Assembly: GCF_902859645.1 (NCBI RefSeq) | Contig: NZ_CADIJR010000029.1 | Coordinates: 1-64,000 of the forward strand | Length of the DNA stretch: 64,000 bases | From: Achromobacter insuavis | GTDB lineage: Bacteria > Pseudomonadota > Gammaproteobacteria > Burkholderiales > Burkholderiaceae_B | Direction of reading: 5' to 3' | Shown: positions 32,437-40,702 of the stretch, in pieces | Layout of the letters: every line of letters starts with the position of its first letter | How positions within the stretch are numbered: position 1 is the first letter of the stretch | Made by a program: the position numbers and the translations under genes | Notes under the pieces: model-generated | The model's database searches: none | Told to the model about the DNA's origin: nothing | What the model saw: the letters and a program-made list of their open reading frames with translations, nothing else

Positions 32437-32475
32437 GGAAGGTCCTTCGAGAATGGCGGGCCGGCGCGGCGTCGA

Positions 32476-33000
32476 TTACTGGGCCGCCGGGGGCAGGCTG
32501 CAACCGGCGTAGAACGTCTGGCAGCTGCCGCCGGCGTCTTTGCCGCAGGTCTCCAGCGCGCGCATGCGGGCCAGTTCTTCGCTGGCGGCGAGGGCGGAGT
32601 TGATCACGACGCCGCTGCCCTTGGGCGACGGGCCATAGGCCACCGCCACGCACTGGTCGTGATAGGTGGTGTTGATGGCGCAGCGGGCGCCGCCCTTGGT
32701 GGCGCATTGGGCCAGCGCGTCTTTCTCTGCCTTGGCTTTGCTGGTCCGGTCGGCCGAAATGCCGATCGAGCCCGAGGGGGCGTCATACGCCACGGCGCCC
32801 CAGCGCTGGGCGTTGCCCGACGCGGGGGTGGACGCGTCGCCCGCGGCGGGCGCGATCTCCACGGGGATCGGCACGCATTGCTGGCCGGGCGTGCCGACGC
32901 TGGGCGCGTAGCCGTCCGGGCAGCCTTGTTCGGCTTGCGCCGCGCCGGCGGCCGAGAAGTTCAGGGCGATGACAAAGGAGGCAATGATCAGGGTACGCAT
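32476..33000 (-). CDS. DUF4189-containing secreted protein
   Basis: 174 residues with signal peptide MRTLIIASFVIALNFSAAGAAQA. The mature protein begins with EQGCPDGYAPSVG and carries the DUF4189 pattern WGAVAYDAPSGSIGISADRTSKAKAEKDALAQC..GGARCAINTTYHDQCVAVAYG, with paired cysteines for disulfides. It is a small periplasmic or secreted protein of unknown function. Its stop is 39 bp from the LysE-type gene. Confidence 0.85.
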   Translation of the reverse strand: MRTLIIASFVIALNFSAAGAAQAEQGCPDGYAPSVGTPGQQCVPIPVEIAPAAGDASTPASGNAQRWGAVAYDAPSGSIGISADRTSKAKAEKDALAQCATKGGARCAINTTYHDQCVAVAYGPSPKGSGVVINSALAASEELARMRALETCGKDAGGSCQTFYAGCSLPPAAQ

Positions 33001-33008
33001 GGGTCAAC

Positions 33009-33599
33009 TCATTCGTTCGATAGACCGCCCAGCAGGGACAGGGCGGCGTCCAGCGACAGCACGGTCGTGCGGGACTCGAAAGCGGTCGCGAACAGGTGGT
33101 CGTGCACGACCGGGTCGGGGTCGTAGCAACAGTCCTTGACGGTCAGGAGACGGTAGTCGGCGTCGCTGGCGTGGGCGATGGACGACAGCATGACGCCGGT
33201 GGAGGCGACGCCCGCCATGATCAGGGTGTCGATGCCCTGGGCGGACAGGCGCGGCTGCAGGTCGGTGCCGAAGAACACGCTGGCGCGGTGGGCCAGGATG
33301 AGGGGCTCGTCGTCGCGCCGGCCGAGTTCGGGCGAGACGCGGTCATGCACGAAGCGGCCCAGCTGCCGGATGCCCTGCCCGTTCTTGTTGAGCGGGCTGA
33401 CTTCCGGGTAGCCGGGACTGAAATGGATCTTGGCGAAGTAGACGCTCACACCGGCCTGGCGCGCGGCATCGCACAGTTGCCGCGCGTCGGCCAGCAGCCG
33501 GGGGGCGACCGACGGGAACAGGTCCATGATGTCGGTCTGGTAGTGCATGACCAACAGCGCGGTGCGCGCGGGGATGATGGCCGGGGGCTGGGAGGTCAT
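33009..33599 (-). CDS. Isochorismatase-fold protein, catalytic triad apparently lost
   Basis: 196 residues from ATG 33599; an in-frame ATG at 33626 is possible. The fold is evident: TALLVMHYQTDIMDLFP at the start, HRASVFFGTDLQPRLSAQGIDTLIMAGVASTGVMLSSIAHASDADYRLLTVKDCCYD in the second half. In active cysteine hydrolases the first motif has Asp (LVIDMQ), the second Lys, and the third Cys (GVATNICVEST). Here those positions read His (LVMHYQ), Ala or His, and Val (GVASTGVMLSS). It is therefore probably a non-hydrolytic relative, unless the alignment is shifted. Role unknown. Confidence 0.85.
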   Translation of the reverse strand: MTSQPPAIIPARTALLVMHYQTDIMDLFPSVAPRLLADARQLCDAARQAGVSVYFAKIHFSPGYPEVSPLNKNGQGIRQLGRFVHDRVSPELGRRDDEPLILAHRASVFFGTDLQPRLSAQGIDTLIMAGVASTGVMLSSIAHASDADYRLLTVKDCCYDPDPVVHDHLFATAFESRTTVLSLDAALSLLGGLSNE

Positions 33600-33699
33600 G
33601 GTCCGTTCCGTGAAGACGTGCGTCATGACCTGTCAGTGTAGCGGCAGTCGCGGGGCCGCGGCGCGGGCCATGCCGGCCAGCGCCGCCCCGCGGGGTGGC

Positions 33700-34611
33700 T
33701 TACTTCTCGGCGTACTTTTTGCTGGCGGCGTCGTAGACGTAGCTGACGGCGTCGGCCGCGCCCAGCTGGCGGGTCTTGCCCGGGCCGGAGATTTCGCTGC
33801 CGCTGGGGGTGACGGTGATCCTGGGCATGTCGCCGCCGTTCTGCGCGGTGAAGGTCAGCTTGCCGGTCTTGGACACGCACGGCATGACGTCGCCGTCGGC
33901 GCAGGCGGCGCTGTTGTCGTCCCCGGTGATGAGGCTGCCGACGTAGGTCCAGACGTTGTCCTTGAGTTCGTCGCGCGGGCCGATGTTGAAGACGAACAGC
34001 GCGTAGCCCTCGAAGCTGGTGCCGTTGTCGAAGCCCTGCGTGGGCACGGCCAGCACCAGCTTGCCGGCCGGGGTGCGGTATTCGAGCGGCTTGCGGCGGG
34101 TGTCGATGGCCTCGGGCCGCTCGTAGGCGCCGAACATGCCGATGGTGTGCTCCATGCCGCGGAACTTCCAGGGGCGTTCGGCGCTGGAGCCGGTCAGGGT
34201 GAAGGTGGACTCGGCCAGGTTGACCTGGGTCTCCGGGCCGACTTCGTCTTCGCCGGGCTTGCCGTATTTCTCGCGGGTGTCCCAGGCGAAGCCGGTGAAG
34301 TACTGCGTGCCGCCCAGCTCGAAGGCATGGCCGAACCAGTAGGTGGCGACGCTGCCGTTGGCCACTTCGTAGGAATCGGCGCCCTTGCCGTCGATTTGAT
34401 AAATGTAATAGAGCACGGTGGCCGCGTCGGGCGGCGTCACGGCGGCGGCGGCGCCCTGGACCGCATCCAGGCGCGGCGCGGTGGCGGCGGGCTCGGCGGC
34501 GATGGCGGCCGGGCCGGCGAGCGCGCCCAGCGTGGCGAGGCACAGGCTGGCCAGCGTGGCGCGCAGCAGCGGACGACGGGAGGATGGGCGGACGTTCAGA
34601 CGCGTTTTCAT
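33700..34611 (-). CDS. Secreted hypothetical protein (303 aa)
   Basis: Signal peptide-like start (MKTRLNVRPSSRRPLLRATLASLCLATLGALAGPAAIAA), from ATG 34611, then a low-complexity AAA/Pro stretch and a globular part rich in Tyr, Phe and Gly (LYYIYQIDGKGADSYEVANGSVATYWFGHAFELGGTQYFTGFAWDTREKYGKPGEDE). A pair of cysteines occurs in SAACADGDVMPCVSKTGKLTF. It resembles outer-surface or periplasmic proteins of unknown function in Alcaligenaceae; no domain is recognised. Nothing in the neighbourhood fixes its role. Confidence 0.7.
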   Translation of the reverse strand: MKTRLNVRPSSRRPLLRATLASLCLATLGALAGPAAIAAEPAATAPRLDAVQGAAAAVTPPDAATVLYYIYQIDGKGADSYEVANGSVATYWFGHAFELGGTQYFTGFAWDTREKYGKPGEDEVGPETQVNLAESTFTLTGSSAERPWKFRGMEHTIGMFGAYERPEAIDTRRKPLEYRTPAGKLVLAVPTQGFDNGTSFEGYALFVFNIGPRDELKDNVWTYVGSLITGDDNSAACADGDVMPCVSKTGKLTFTAQNGGDMPRITVTPSGSEISGPGKTRQLGAADAVSYVYDAASKKYAEK

Positions 34612-34825
34612 ATCGGACTTTTTCTCATCGGTCTTCGGTAGGCGCACCGTGGCGCATGATGCGGCGCCATCTTAGTGGGCGGCCGGGGTTGGCGTCGGAC
34701 AGCAGTTTGCCAATTGTGTCCGACTGCAAGGCGAGCGGGGACGCGTCGCTGTCCTAGAATGGCGCTTTCGTCTCCGACACCCACCCCATGCCGGCAGAGC
34801 GCGACCGCCGGGAAAGGATGCGCCG

Positions 34826-35887
34826 ATGGACTTCAAGCCGCTGCCCGCGGACCACGACGCCTTGCAGCGTTCGCTGGCCGACACCGACCTGCCTCGCGCC
34901 GTCATCGATCGCCTGCTGGCGCAAGCGCGCCCCGCGCTGCTGCTGGCAACCACCGCCGGCGACGAGGACGCCATCCCGTTGGGCGCCAGCAAGATCGGCG
35001 GGCGCCCCGACCTGCCGCCGGGCATGGCCTGGCCGACGCGGCCCGCCTATCCGGACGCGGGCGCGCGCGCCGCGGGGCATCGCCAGGAGGCCGACCGCCT
35101 GCTGGCGGATTCCAAAAAAAAGGGCTCGTGGATGACCCCGGCGCAAGGCGTGCGTTTTGCCGCCGATGCCCGCGCCCGGGCAGATGCGGTGGAGACGACG
35201 TTTCCGCTGACGTTCCTGGGGCAGTTCGATCTGGCCACGCTGTCGCGGCAGGCGGGATTCGACGCCGCCTTGCCGAGCGAGGGTCGCCTGCTGGTGTTCT
35301 ACGATTTCCTGGAGCAGGCCGAGAGCTTCACGCCGGCGGCTTCGGTGGGCTGGCGCGTGCTGTGGGACAGCACGCCCGCCGCGATGCTGACGCGGGCACC
35401 GGCGCCAGCGCAGCTTGTCGCGCTGTCGGATGAGGAATGGACCTGCGTGTTCCCCGGCGCGCCGGTGGCGGCGCGCACCGTGTTGACGCCGATCGGCGTG
35501 GACGACGCGGGCTGGGACGCGTTCAAGCTCGACGACGACGATCTCTACGACGGCTACCAGGATTGGCGCTCGCAGTTCGGCACGCCGGACATGGACGGCC
35601 GCGACAACCATCAGCTTGGCGGCCATCCGCAGTCCTTGCAGAACGGCATGCAGGCCACTTGCCAGCTGGTGTCGCACGGTCTGGACTGCGGCGGCAGCGA
35701 GGTCTGGCGCAGCGAGGCCGCGCAGGCCCTGCTGCCGGGGGCGCGCGACTGGCGGCTGGTGTTGCAGATCGGCGCGGATCCGCGTGCCGGCATTCCGCAG
35801 CCGGGCGCCTACTACGTGCTGATGCGCGAGCAGGACATCGCGGCGCGCCGGTTCGATCTGGCGCGCGTCACGTATCAATGCGATTAG
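34826..35887 (+). CDS. YwqG-like protein (DUF1963)
   Basis: 353 residues from ATG 34826, preceded by GGAAAGGA. DUF1963 signature: GASKIGGRPDLPPGMAWPTRP near residues 53-72, then TFLGQFDLATLSRQAGFDAALPSEGRLLVFYD, and HQLGGHPQSLQNGMQATCQLV. The family is widespread, cytosolic and uncharacterised. The segment TRPAYPDAGARAAGHRQEADRLLADSKKKG between the first two motifs is long and charged. Confidence 0.9.
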   Translation: MDFKPLPADHDALQRSLADTDLPRAVIDRLLAQARPALLLATTAGDEDAIPLGASKIGGRPDLPPGMAWPTRPAYPDAGARAAGHRQEADRLLADSKKKGSWMTPAQGVRFAADARARADAVETTFPLTFLGQFDLATLSRQAGFDAALPSEGRLLVFYDFLEQAESFTPAASVGWRVLWDSTPAAMLTRAPAPAQLVALSDEEWTCVFPGAPVAARTVLTPIGVDDAGWDAFKLDDDDLYDGYQDWRSQFGTPDMDGRDNHQLGGHPQSLQNGMQATCQLVSHGLDCGGSEVWRSEAAQALLPGARDWRLVLQIGADPRAGIPQPGAYYVLMREQDIAARRFDLARVTYQCD

Positions 35888-35938
35888 CGTGACGTCGTCG
35901 CGAGGCCCGGGCGGGCGCGAACCGCCGGACCTCGCTCC

Positions 35939-37582
35939 TCAGTTCGGCGGATCGCGATCCGCCAACGCCGCCGCCTGCTCGCGCAGCACGAACTTCTGGA
36001 TCTTGCCGGTCGAGGTCTTGGGCAAGGCGCCGAACACCACGGTGCGCGGCGTCTTGAAGCGCGCCAGGTGTTCGCGGCAATAGGCGATCAACTCGTCCGC
36101 GCTGCGCGATGCGCCCTCTTTCAACGTGACGAAGGCGCAGGGCGTTTCGCCCCACACTGCATCGGGGCGCGCCACCACGGCGGCTTCCAGCACGTCGGGG
36201 TGGCGGTACAGCACGCTTTCGATCTCGACGGTCGAGATGTTTTCGCCGCCGGAGATGATGATGTCCTTGGCGCGGTCCTTGATCTCGATGTAGCCGTCCG
36301 GGTGCACCACGGCCAGGTCGCCGGAGTGGAACCAGCCGCCCGCGAAGGCTTCGGCGGTCGCGTCGGGGTTGCGCAGATAGCCTTTCATGAGGGTATTGCC
36401 GCGCAGCATGATCTCGCCCAGCGTGACGCCGTCGGCCGGCACCGGCCGCATGGCGGCGTCCATCACCTGCACGGCTTCGACGTTGAGCTTGCGCACGCCG
36501 ATGCGGGCCTTGAGCGCGGCACGCTCGGCCAGCGGCAGGTCGTCCCATTCCTCATGCCAGGCGCAGCTGATCGACGGGCCGTAGGTCTCGGTCAGGCCGT
36601 ACAGGTGCGTGACGCCTATGCCCAGCTGCTCCATGGCTTCGATGATGGCGGCGGGCGGCGCGGCGCCGCCGGTCATGGCCTGCACGCGGTGCGTGGCGCG
36701 ATGGCGCACGTCGGCGGGGGCGTTGACCAGCATGTTCAGCACCACGGGGGCGGCGCAGAAGAAGCCGACCTGGTGGCGGCGGATGGCCTCGAAGATGGCG
36801 GCCGGTTCCACGCGCCGCAGGCAGACGCTGGTGCCGGCCAGCGCCGCCAGAGTCCACGGGAAGCACCAGCCGTTGCAGTGGAACATGGGCAGCGTCCACA
36901 GGTAGACGGCGTGCGGCGGCATGCCGCAGGCCAGCACGTTGCCGGTGGCGTTGAGGTAGGCGCCGCGGTGGTGATAGAGCACGCCCTTGGGGTTGCCGGT
37001 GGTGCCGGAGGTGTAGTTCAGGCACAGGTTGTCCCATTCGTCCGGCGGCCCTTCCCAGGGGGCGTCGGCCGGTTGGGCGGCGAGCCAGGCTTCGTATTCC
37101 GCGTCGCCCAGGTCGCCGTGGGGGCCAGCGTATTCGCTGTCTTCGATGCGCACGGTGCGCGGCGGCGCGCGCAGGTGGCCGAGCACTTCGCGCACCAGGG
37201 CGGCGTATTCGCTGTCGTACAGCAGCACGGTGGCGCCGCCGTGTTCCAGGATGAACGCCAGCGTGCGCGCGTCCAGGCGGGTGTTGAGCGCGTTCAGCAC
37301 CGCGCCGGCCATCGGCACGCCGAAGTGCGCTTCGTACAGGGCCGGCGTGTTGGGCGCCAGCACCGCCACCACGTCGCCACGACGCACGCCCCAGGCGGCG
37401 AGCGCCGCGGCCATGCGGCGGCAGCGTTCGTCGGTGACGCGCCAGCTCTGGCTGCGGTCGCCGTGCAGCAGCGCGGCGCGTTCCGGGTAGACGGCGGCGG
37501 CCCATTGCAGGAAGCCGAGCGGCGTCAGCGGCTGGTGGTTGGCGGCGTTGCGCGGCAGCGCGTCGGTGGACGGTGGGGTCAT
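35939..37582 (-). CDS. AMP-forming acyl-CoA synthetase
   Basis: 547 residues. ANL-superfamily motifs: P-loop [34 protein letters not shown], and the C-terminal lysine in [10 protein letters not shown]-type sequence ([15 protein letters not shown]). The [11 protein letters not shown] segment is typical of the medium-chain / methylmercaptopropionate-CoA ligase (AlkK/DmdB) subgroup. It activates a carboxylic acid for the catabolic cluster that runs leftwards on the minus strand: ACAD, kinase-like and ligase genes are within 10 bp of each other. Confidence 0.92.
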   Translation of the reverse strand: MTPPSTDALPRNAANHQPLTPLGFLQWAAAVYPERAALLHGDRSQSWRVTDERCRRMAAALAAWGVRRGDVVAVLAPNTPALYEAHFGVPMAGAVLNALNTRLDARTLAFILEHGGATVLLYDSEYAALVREVLGHLRAPPRTVRIEDSEYAGPHGDLGDAEYEAWLAAQPADAPWEGPPDEWDNLCLNYTSGTTGNPKGVLYHHRGAYLNATGNVLACGMPPHAVYLWTLPMFHCNGWCFPWTLAALAGTSVCLRRVEPAAIFEAIRRHQVGFFCAAPVVLNMLVNAPADVRHRATHRVQAMTGGAAPPAAIIEAMEQLGIGVTHLYGLTETYGPSISCAWHEEWDDLPLAERAALKARIGVRKLNVEAVQVMDAAMRPVPADGVTLGEIMLRGNTLMKGYLRNPDATAEAFAGGWFHSGDLAVVHPDGYIEIKDRAKDIIISGGENISTVEIESVLYRHPDVLEAAVVARPDAVWGETPCAFVTLKEGASRSADELIAYCREHLARFKTPRTVVFGALPKTSTGKIQKFVLREQAAALADRDPPN

Positions 37583-37591
37583 GATGCGCTC

Positions 37592-38656
37592 CTAGTGGCC
37601 GGCGGCGGCCAGGCGTGCGGATTCGCGTTGCGCGGCCTGCCAGCCGAGCGCGGCCAGCGGTTCGACGCGCGCGCCCATCTCCAGCGCGTCCGTGGCGGCG
37701 GCGTTGCCGGCGCGGGCGCGGGCATACACGCCCTGCAGGATGGCGGCGATGCGAAAGAAGCTGTAGGCCAGGTAGAAGTCCCAGTTGGCCGGCGGCGCGA
37801 TGCCGCGCGCCTCGCAATAAGCCCGCACGAACGCGGCTTCGTCGGGTATGCCCAGCGCCGCCAGGTCCAGGCCGGCGATGCCGCGCCACAGGGCCGGCGG
37901 GATGCGCCAGCACATGCAGTGATAGGCCAGGTCCGCCAGCGGATGGCCCAGCGTGGACAGTTCCCAGTCCAGCAGGGCGATGGCGCGCGGCGCGTCGGGC
38001 GCGAACACCAGGTTGTCGATGCGGTAGTCGCCGTGCACCAGGCGGGTCTGGTCGTCGTGGGGCAGATGCTGCGGCAGCCAGTCGATCAGCGCGTCCATGG
38101 CGGCGATGGGCGTGGTTTCGGTGTCGCGGTATTGGCGGGTCCAGCGCGCTACCTGGCGCGCGAAATAGTCGCCGGCCTTGCCGTAGTCCGCCAGGCCGAC
38201 GGCGGCCGGTTCCACGGCGTGCAGCGCGGCCAGCACGCGGCCGGTCTCGGCGTAGAGCGCAGCGCGTTCGGCGGGCGCCAGGCCCGGCAGCGCCGGGTCC
38301 ATGAAGACGCGGCCGCGGGCGTAGCTCATCAGGTAGAACGGCGTGCCGACGATGGAAGGGTCGGCGCAATAGTGCAGCATCGCCGGCACCGGCACGGCGG
38401 TGCCGGCCAGCGCGGCCATGACGCGGTATTCGCGGTCGATGGCGTGGGCCGAGGGCAGCAGCGCGCCGGGCGGCTGCTTGCGCAGCACGCGCGCGCCGCT
38501 GGCGTCTTCCAGCAGGTAGGTCGGATTGGACTGGCCGCCCGTCAAGGCCCGCGCGCGCAGGCCGTCGGCGTTGCCCAGGCCCTGGGCCGACAGGTAGGCG
38601 GCCAGGGCGGGCAGCCAGTCGGGGGCGGCGTTGGTAGCCGGATCGGGCGCGCTCAT
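37592..38656 (-). CDS. Phosphotransferase-family protein (APH/ACAD10-like)
   Basis: 354 residues from ATG 38656, overlapping the acyl-CoA dehydrogenase stop by 4 bp. Kinase-like fold: ALTGGQSNPTYLLEDASGARVLRKQPPG, then LVHGDYRIDNLVF (catalytic loop) and LLDWELSTLGHPLADLAYHC (DFG-like). ACAD10/ACAD11-type partners of an aminoglycoside-phosphotransferase fold and a dehydrogenase phosphorylate 4-hydroxyacyl-CoA so the phosphate can be eliminated. Adjacent dehydrogenase and ligase genes fit that chemistry. Confidence 0.9.
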   Translation of the reverse strand: MSAPDPATNAAPDWLPALAAYLSAQGLGNADGLRARALTGGQSNPTYLLEDASGARVLRKQPPGALLPSAHAIDREYRVMAALAGTAVPVPAMLHYCADPSIVGTPFYLMSYARGRVFMDPALPGLAPAERAALYAETGRVLAALHAVEPAAVGLADYGKAGDYFARQVARWTRQYRDTETTPIAAMDALIDWLPQHLPHDDQTRLVHGDYRIDNLVFAPDAPRAIALLDWELSTLGHPLADLAYHCMCWRIPPALWRGIAGLDLAALGIPDEAAFVRAYCEARGIAPPANWDFYLAYSFFRIAAILQGVYARARAGNAAATDALEMGARVEPLAALGWQAAQRESARLAAAGH

Positions 38657-39879
38657 ACCAGCGCCTTGCGCGGCGCGTCCGCGGCGTCCCACTGCCAGAA
38701 CGCATCGCCCTGGTCCATCAGGTAGCGCGCCAGCACCATCTTGTGGACTTCGGAGGCGCCGTCCACCAGCCGCGCCTGGCGCGCGTAGCGGTAGATCCAT
38801 TCCAGCGGCGTGTCCTTGGAATAGCCGCGCGCGCCGTTCAGTTGCAGGGCGGTGTCGACCACCTTGTGCAGGGTTTCCGACACGACGATCTTGGCCATGG
38901 AGATCTCCTTGCGCGCGAAGTCGCCCTGGTCCAGCCGCGCGGCGGCGCGCATGGTCAGCAGGCGGCCGATCTCGATCTGCATGGCGGCGTCGCCCAGCAG
39001 CCATTGCACGCCTTCGCGGTCGGCCAGCTTCTGGCCGAAGCTGCTGCGTTCGCCGACGTAGTCCACCGCCACCGCCATGGCGCGCCGCGCCAGGCCAAGC
39101 CAGCGCATGCAGTGCGTCAGGCGCGCCGGGCCGAGGCGGATCTGCGTCAGCTTGAGGCCGTCGCCCACTTCCATCAGGCGGTTTTCGTCGGGGATTTCGA
39201 GACCGTCGAATTCCAGTTCGCAATGGCCGCCGTGTTCTTCCGGGCCCATGATGGGGATGCGGCGCACGATGCGCCAGCCGGGCTGGTCGGCGTCGAACAG
39301 GAAGGCCGACAGGCCCTTGCGGGCGTCGTCCGAGGTGCGCGCGATCAGGATGAAATGCTGTGCCGCGCCAGCGCCGGTGATGAACCACTTGCGGCCGTGG
39401 ATCAGCCATTTGTCGCCCTGGCGCGTGGCGGTGGTGCGCATCATCGACGGGTCCGAGCCGCTGCCGGGGTTGGGTTCGGTCATCACGAAGGACGAGCGCA
39501 CCTTGCCGTCGATGATGGGCTGCAGCCAGCGGTCCTGCTGGTCGGGCCGCGCCACCTGCGCCAGCACGCGCATGTTGCCGTCGTCGGGCGCGGCGGCGTT
39601 GAAGGCGGCCGGGCCGAAGATGGAGCGGTTCATTTCTTCGTAGCAGGCGGCCAGGCCCACCATCGGCAGGCCCTGGCCGCCGCGCTGGCGCGGCATCTGC
39701 AGCGCCCACAGGCCGGCCTCGCGGGCCTTGGCGCGGACGCGGTCCAGCAGGGCTCCGTCGATGTTCTCGTGGTCGTCGTAGTTGGCGCGGTCGGCTTCCA
39801 GCGGAATCAGCTCGCGGTCGACGAAGGCGCGCACGCGCTGGCGGTAGTCTTCCAGTTCAGGGGGCAGCGAAAAATCCAT
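38653..39879 (-). CDS. Acyl-CoA dehydrogenase (ACAD10/11-like)
   Basis: 408 residues, full length. FAD/substrate motifs: TEPNPGSGSDPSMMRTTATRQGDKW, WFITGAGAAQHFILIART, and VGDGLKLTQIRLGPARLTHCMRWLG. The FxGExSSFG-like GERSSFGQKLADREGVQW follows. The 4-bp overlap with the kinase-like gene suggests a functional pair, as in mammalian ACAD10/11, which handle 4-hydroxy acids. Electron acceptor and natural substrate are unknown. Confidence 0.9.
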   Translation of the reverse strand: MDFSLPPELEDYRQRVRAFVDRELIPLEADRANYDDHENIDGALLDRVRAKAREAGLWALQMPRQRGGQGLPMVGLAACYEEMNRSIFGPAAFNAAAPDDGNMRVLAQVARPDQQDRWLQPIIDGKVRSSFVMTEPNPGSGSDPSMMRTTATRQGDKWLIHGRKWFITGAGAAQHFILIARTSDDARKGLSAFLFDADQPGWRIVRRIPIMGPEEHGGHCELEFDGLEIPDENRLMEVGDGLKLTQIRLGPARLTHCMRWLGLARRAMAVAVDYVGERSSFGQKLADREGVQWLLGDAAMQIEIGRLLTMRAAARLDQGDFARKEISMAKIVVSETLHKVVDTALQLNGARGYSKDTPLEWIYRYARQARLVDGASEVHKMVLARYLMDQGDAFWQWDAADAPRKALV

Positions 39880-39907
39880 GGCGGGGTCTCCGGATGGGGA
39901 TGCGGGT

Positions 39908-40669
39908 TCAGAGCGAGCTGGCCAGGTGGCCGCCGTCGACGTCGATGACCGCGCCCGTCATGTAGGCGGAGGCATCGGAGGCCAGCAGCAGCAAGGGGCC
40001 GTCCAGGTCCTGCGGACGGCCCAGGCGGCGCTGCGGGATGCGCTTGACCAGGGCCTCGCCGGCGGGCGTGGCGAAGAAATCGCGGTTCAGGTCGGTGCCG
40101 ATGTAGCCGGGCGCCAGCGCGTTCACGCGGATGCCGTGGCGCGCCCATTCCAGCGCCAGGGCGCGGGTCAGGTGCAGCAGGCCGGCCTTGGCGGCGGTGT
40201 AGGCGGCGACGTGCGAGGCCACGCGCTGGCCCAGGATCGAGGCGATGTTGACGATGGCGCCGGGCCGGCCGTGGCCGTGGAAGTGGCGCGCGGCGCACTG
40301 CGCCACCCGCCACGCGCCGTTCAGGTTGACGTCGATCAGGCCGGTCCACTCGTCCTCGCTGATCTCCAGCGCGGGGCGCGTCATGGCGATGCCGGCGTTG
40401 TTGATGACGATGTCGATCGGGCCGAGCGCCTGTTCCGCCTGCGCGAACGCCGCCTGCACGCTGTCGGGTTGGGTGACGTCCATGGCCGCGACGCAGACCT
40501 GGCCGCCATGGCCGCGGATCTCCTGCGCCAGCGCGTCGCCCAGTTCGGTCCGGCGGCCGCACAAGGCCACGCGCGCGCCGGCTTCCGCCAGCCGCAGTGC
40601 GAAGTGGCGGCCCAGTCCGCTATAGGCGCCGGTGACCAGCGCGGTCTTGGATTTCAGGTCTTCAAACAT
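39908..40669 (-). CDS. Short-chain dehydrogenase/reductase (FabG-like)
   Basis: 253 residues. Cofactor motif TGAYSGLGRHFALRLAEAGARVALCGRR, NNAG in IVINNAGIAM, and catalytic Tyr/Lys in VAAYTAAKAGLLHLTRALALEWARHGIRVNALAPGY; C-terminus DVDGGHLASSL. Likely NAD(P)-dependent oxidation of a hydroxyacyl intermediate in the same pathway. The next gene on the minus strand starts 29 bp downstream. Confidence 0.92.
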   Translation of the reverse strand: MFEDLKSKTALVTGAYSGLGRHFALRLAEAGARVALCGRRTELGDALAQEIRGHGGQVCVAAMDVTQPDSVQAAFAQAEQALGPIDIVINNAGIAMTRPALEISEDEWTGLIDVNLNGAWRVAQCAARHFHGHGRPGAIVNIASILGQRVASHVAAYTAAKAGLLHLTRALALEWARHGIRVNALAPGYIGTDLNRDFFATPAGEALVKRIPQRRLGRPQDLDGPLLLLASDASAYMTGAVIDVDGGHLASSL

Positions 40670-40702
40670 CGGTGCGTCTCCTTTGTTTGTCTGCCGGCGG
40701 CA

